This document shows, in pieces, positions 13,181 to 16,033 of a stretch of DNA of 16,033 bases. The position numbers and the translations under genes are program-made. The stretch's first letter is position 1. Each line of letters opens with the position of its first letter. The notes beneath the pieces were generated by a model that had not been told where the DNA came from, did no database searches, and saw nothing but the letters and a program-made list of their open reading frames with translations. Source of the DNA: Bacteroides sp. (GTDB lineage Bacteria > Bacteroidota > Bacteroidia > Bacteroidales > Bacteroidaceae); NCBI GenBank assembly GCA_030151635.1, contig JASLDF010000123.1, positions 1 through 16,033 on the forward strand, given 5' to 3'.

Positions 13181-13930
13181 ATGAAACTAAAAACATTATT
13201 AGTAGGTCTACTATTATCTGTAGGCTGTTTATCATCATACGCACAAAAAGACATTCTAGCTCCTGTTGATTTTACATTCCAGGTTAAAAACATGCACCTA
13301 TGGAGAGGGCAAGAAGTAACAAGTGCAGCTCTAGGGGCAGTAGACTTAAATGCAAGCACCAAGAACAAAATGTTTACACTTGGAGTTTGGGGTGGTGCTG
13401 GATTCAATGGTACATACAGAGAATTCGATTATTATGTAAAATTCCAAAAATCAGGCTTCAGCCTAGAAGTATGGGATATCTACAACTTCTCTAAAGATGC
13501 TCCACACCAAAACGATAAAATTTTCAACTATAGTACTAGAACTACCGGTCGTTTTATAGACATTGCTGCAGCTTATCAGTTCCAAGGAAAACTTCCTATT
13601 AAATTAAGTTGGTCAACAGTAGTTTTTGGACGTGATAGAGGTATGAACCAAGAAAAACAACTCTACTCAACCTATGTTGCAGCAGAATGTCCAGTACTAC
13701 GCCATGAAATTGTCAATTTGGACTTTGGTATTGCAGGAGCATTTGCACTAGATAAAGAGAGTGATTCGAAACGTAACTTTTACGGTGACACAGCAGGTAT
13801 CGTAAATGTTAGCTTGACTGCTTCAAAAGTTCTTACAATCTTTAATTACAAACTTCCAGTTGCAGTAACTACAATGTGGAATCCTGAAAAAAACACAGGG
13901 AACATTCAAGTTGCATTCAACTTGTTCTAA
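13181..13930 (+). CDS. Putative outer-membrane beta-barrel (porin-like) protein of the glp operon
   Basis: This 249-residue protein begins with a signal peptide (MKLKTLLVGLLLSVGCLSSYA, cut before Q22). The rest is rich in alternating aromatic and polar strands such as MFTLGVWGGAGFN and EFDYYVKFQKSGFSLEVWDIY. It ends in phenylalanine (IQVAFNLF), as expected of an outer-membrane barrel recognised by BamA. LWRGQE near the start and the GVWGG strand recall TorF-like/TIGR02001 putative porins, but I cannot confirm membership. C16 does not follow a normal lipobox. It starts 12 bases after glpF and ends at a strong terminator, so it is the third gene of the glpK operon. A role in glycerol or glycerol-phosphate passage across the outer membrane is an inference from position. 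Confidence 0.8.
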   Translation: MKLKTLLVGLLLSVGCLSSYAQKDILAPVDFTFQVKNMHLWRGQEVTSAALGAVDLNASTKNKMFTLGVWGGAGFNGTYREFDYYVKFQKSGFSLEVWDIYNFSKDAPHQNDKIFNYSTRTTGRFIDIAAAYQFQGKLPIKLSWSTVVFGRDRGMNQEKQLYSTYVAAECPVLRHEIVNLDFGIAGAFALDKESDSKRNFYGDTAGIVNVSLTASKVLTIFNYKLPVAVTTMWNPEKNTGNIQVAFNLF

Positions 13931-13950
13931 GAGAACGAAAATTAATAACG

Positions 13951-13998
13951 TAAAATCGGCGTAGAGAATATTCTCTACGCCGATTTTATTTTACACAT
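13951..13998 (+). terminator. Intrinsic terminator of the glpKF-porin operon
   Basis: Positions 13951-13988 form a perfect 38-base palindrome centred between 13969 and 13970 (each arm is TAAAATCGGCGTAGAGAAT). The T-rich tail TTTTATTTTA follows. The innermost bases must form the loop. Confidence 0.93.
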
Positions 13999-14071
13999 TA
14001 CCGATCAAATATAGTCATAATTACACGAAACATTAAAGATATTGACTAGTCTATTTAATACTAATAAATAA

Positions 14072-14107
14072 AAAAGCAACAGTGAGAAAATACTCACTGT
14101 TGCTTTT
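14072..14107. terminator. Terminator of pta-ackA, probably bidirectional
   Basis: Arms 14072-14086 (AAAAGCAACAGTGAG) and 14093-14107 pair perfectly with a 6-nt loop. On the minus strand the tail is TTTTTTATTTATT, ending transcripts from ackA. The plus-strand tail TTTTCATATTT could act as a backup for the glp operon. Confidence 0.9.
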
Positions 14108-14159
14108 CATATTTGAAGATTTCTAACAACTGTTAGATAAACAATCTATAACGAAGTAA

Positions 14160-15359
14160 TTATAAATTCAATAAAGACTTTGTATCAAAAGCAATCATAT
14201 ACTCCTCGTCTGTAGGAATAATAGCTACTTTCACTTTTGATGCATCTGTACTAATTAAAGCTTCATCACCATGAATATCTTCATTCATTTTTTGGTTCAA
14301 TTCAACACCTAAAAACTCAAGACCCTCACAAGAGCTAGCTCTACATCTTGTTTGGTTTTCACCAACACCACCAGTAAATACAATCGCATCAACACCACCT
14401 AAAGCAGCAGCATAAGCACCAATGTATTTTTTGATTCTATAGTAGTACATTTGTTGAGCTAAATCTGCACGTGCATTTCCTTCACGAGCTGCAGTATCTA
14501 CTTCACGCATATCAGAAGAAATTCCTGAAATACCTACCATACCACTTTTTTTGTTCACCATATCAGAGATACCCTGTGCATCAAGGTTTTCTTTATCCAT
14601 CAAGAATGTAAGAGCACCTGCATCAATATCACCCGAACGAGTACCCATCATTAAACCTTCTACTGGAGTTAATCCCATTGATGTGTCAACAGCCTTACCA
14701 TTCTTAATAGCAGCTATAGATGCACCATTACCAATATGACAAGTAATAATCTTATTATTATTAGGATCCAGTTTAAGCATTTCAATAGCTCGAGCTGTTA
14801 CGTAGCGATGGCTAGTTCCATGAAAACCATAACGTCTTACTGCATGTTTTGTATAGTATTCATAAGGAATAGCATACATATATGCGTAATCGGGCATTGT
14901 TTGGTGGAATGCTGTATCAAACACACCCACTTGAGGAACTTTAGGCAAAAGTTCTTTGACCGTAGCAATTCCTTTTAAGTTTGCAGGGTTATGCAAAGGA
15001 GCTAAGTCAATACACTTCTTCATTTGAGCAACAACTTCCTCAGAGATAATCACAGACTTGTTAAATACTTCACCACCATGAACTACACGATGACCTACGG
15101 CAGAAATTTCCTCAAGAGATTTCATACAGCCGTATTCTTTACCAATTAGAGTATCTAAAATAAATTGCACGCCAATAGTATGCTCTGGGACATCCTTATT
15201 CAAAACAACTTTTTCTCCGTTTGGCAAAGTTAGTTTTAGAAAAGAACCGGGTAAACCAATTTTTTCAATTCCACCTTGAGCAGCCACACTAGAGTCGCTC
15301 ATATCGAACAATTTGTATTTGATTGACGAACTTCCACAGTTCAACACTAAAATCTTCAT
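14160..15359 (-). CDS. ackA: Acetate kinase
   Basis: AckA converts acetyl phosphate and ADP to acetate and ATP, the energy-yielding step of acetate fermentation, in the cytoplasm. The 399 residues are the normal length. Family motifs appear in order: VLNCGSSSIKYKLF (4-17), GHRVVHGGEVF, FDTAFHQTMP, YGFHGTSHRYV, ITCHIGNGASIAAI and FTGGVGENQ. The start codon at 15359 gives the canonical MKILVLNCGSSS terminus. It lies 26 bases after pta on the same strand, so the two form the usual pta-ackA operon. The gene converges with the glp operon and shares no control region with it. Confidence 0.97.
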   Translation of the reverse strand: MKILVLNCGSSSIKYKLFDMSDSSVAAQGGIEKIGLPGSFLKLTLPNGEKVVLNKDVPEHTIGVQFILDTLIGKEYGCMKSLEEISAVGHRVVHGGEVFNKSVIISEEVVAQMKKCIDLAPLHNPANLKGIATVKELLPKVPQVGVFDTAFHQTMPDYAYMYAIPYEYYTKHAVRRYGFHGTSHRYVTARAIEMLKLDPNNNKIITCHIGNGASIAAIKNGKAVDTSMGLTPVEGLMMGTRSGDIDAGALTFLMDKENLDAQGISDMVNKKSGMVGISGISSDMREVDTAAREGNARADLAQQMYYYRIKKYIGAYAAALGGVDAIVFTGGVGENQTRCRASSCEGLEFLGVELNQKMNEDIHGDEALISTDASKVKVAIIPTDEEYMIAFDTKSLLNL

Positions 15360-15385
15360 TATATTGACTTTTTATTAACTATAAA

Positions 15386-16033
15386 TTATTTTCTTTTTTT
15401 AGCTGCGATAGCTTGAGTTGCAGTAATAGCAACCATTGTATAAATGTCGCTAATTGAGCACCCTCTTGAAAGGTCATTCACTGGAGAAGCAATACCTTGA
15501 AGGATTGGTCCAACAGCTTCAGCATTTCCTAATCGCTGTACTAATTTATAAGAAATATTTCCAACTTCAAGGTTTGGAACGATTAAAACGTTCGCTTTAC
15601 CTGCAATTTCCGAATTAGGAGCTTTAAGGTTACCTACCTCAGGAACTAATGCAGCATCAGCTTGTAGTTCACCATCAATTTTAAAACCAGAATTCTTAGC
15701 TTGAGCTAACTTAACAGCTTCAACAACTTTATCAACAGCTTCACTGCTTGCAGAACCTTTTGTAGAGAAACTAAGCATAGCAACCTTAGGATCTTGGATA
15801 CCACCAACAACACGTGCGGTTTCTGCAGTAGATACTGCAATTTCAGCAAGTTGTTCGGCTGTTGGATCTGGAGTCACAGCAACGTCACCCATAAAAATCA
15901 AACCATTTTGACCGTAATTAGGAGTTTGAGTCAATAGCATCATAGCTCCAGACACACAAGTGATACCTGGTGAAGTTTTAATAATTTGAAGAGCAGGACG
16001 CAATACATTACCTGTTGTATTTCTAGCGCCAGC
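15386..16033 (-). CDS. pta: Phosphate acetyltransferase, C-terminal part (partial)
   Basis: Pta turns acetyl-CoA and phosphate into acetyl phosphate for AckA. The last 215 codons are in the window and remain open to its edge. The frame enters as AGARNTTGNVLRPALQIIKT, which matches the conserved NTTGxxxRPALQIIKT segment of the PTA_PTB domain, so the TTG at 16003 is internal and not a start. Further signatures are VSGAMMLLT, FMGDVAVTPDPTAEQLAEIA, SFSTKGSA, LQADAALVPEV, LIVPNLEVGNISYKLVQRLG and GPILQGIASPVNDLSRGCS. The tail is lysine-rich (AAKKRK). Whether the protein is the short form or carries an N-terminal DRTGG-type extension cannot be seen. Confidence 0.96.
   Translation of the reverse strand, partial: AGARNTTGNVLRPALQIIKTSPGITCVSGAMMLLTQTPNYGQNGLIFMGDVAVTPDPTAEQLAEIAVSTAETARVVGGIQDPKVAMLSFSTKGSASSEAVDKVVEAVKLAQAKNSGFKIDGELQADAALVPEVGNLKAPNSEIAGKANVLIVPNLEVGNISYKLVQRLGNAEAVGPILQGIASPVNDLSRGCSISDIYTMVAITATQAIAAKKRK

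Noticed and set aside
13181..13243. Lipoprotein signal in the porin-like protein (C16)
   Set aside because: Residues before the cysteine read S-V-G, lacking the usual L/V/I at position -3, and a normal signal peptidase I site (SYA-QK) follows.
16001..16003. TTG as the start codon of the minus-strand gene at the window end
   Set aside because: The frame continues open to the edge and encodes the conserved NTTGNVLRPALQIIKT stretch of phosphate acetyltransferase, so this leucine codon is internal.

Overview
The window looks like chromosomal DNA from a member of the Bacteroidota, most likely an anaerobic or facultative marine member of the Bacteroidales. The evidence is AT-rich intergenic DNA, genes without clear Shine-Dalgarno sequences, and several upstream regions carrying the Bacteroidota promoter pattern TTTG-N19/20-TAnnTTTG. 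The gene content also fits (LpxH-type lipid A enzyme, RadC, GlpABC rather than GlpD, Pta-AckA). The genus cannot be fixed from the sequence alone. No tRNA, rRNA, CRISPR array, transposase or phage gene was seen.

Layout. 1-48 is the end of an elongation factor P gene, followed by a terminator. 167-3101 (+) holds a family 2 glycosyltransferase, radC, a small MIP18/DUF59 iron-sulfur assembly protein and lpxH, ending in a strong hairpin terminator. 3338-5185 (-) holds a secreted alkaline phosphatase and, upstream of it, an unrecognised 101-residue protein; each has its own terminator and a promoter or promoter-like box. 5503-9624 (+) is a complete glpABC operon for anaerobic glycerol-3-phosphate dehydrogenase. 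9733-10497 (-) is a DeoR/GlpR-family repressor. It is divergent from 10925-13930 (+), which holds glpK, glpF and a small outer-membrane beta-barrel protein. 14160 to the window end (-) holds ackA and the C-terminal part of pta.

The centre of the window is a glycerol-use island. Glycerol would cross the outer membrane, perhaps through the barrel protein encoded last in the glpKF operon, and the inner membrane through GlpF. GlpK would phosphorylate it, and GlpABC would oxidise it to dihydroxyacetone phosphate and pass electrons to the quinone pool. The DeoR-family protein is the obvious repressor. Repeated short motifs lie at the promoters of glpA, glpR and glpK, and glpK has a leader of about 160 nt with three small hairpins. 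Pta-AckA would make ATP from the acetyl-CoA at the end of such a fermentation, but it is a separate convergent unit.

No wholly new system is evident. The most interesting points are the porin-like protein tied to glpKF, the candidate operators, the NPV variant in GlpF, the His/Trp active-site variant of the alkaline phosphatase, and several phased or palindromic intergenic repeats.
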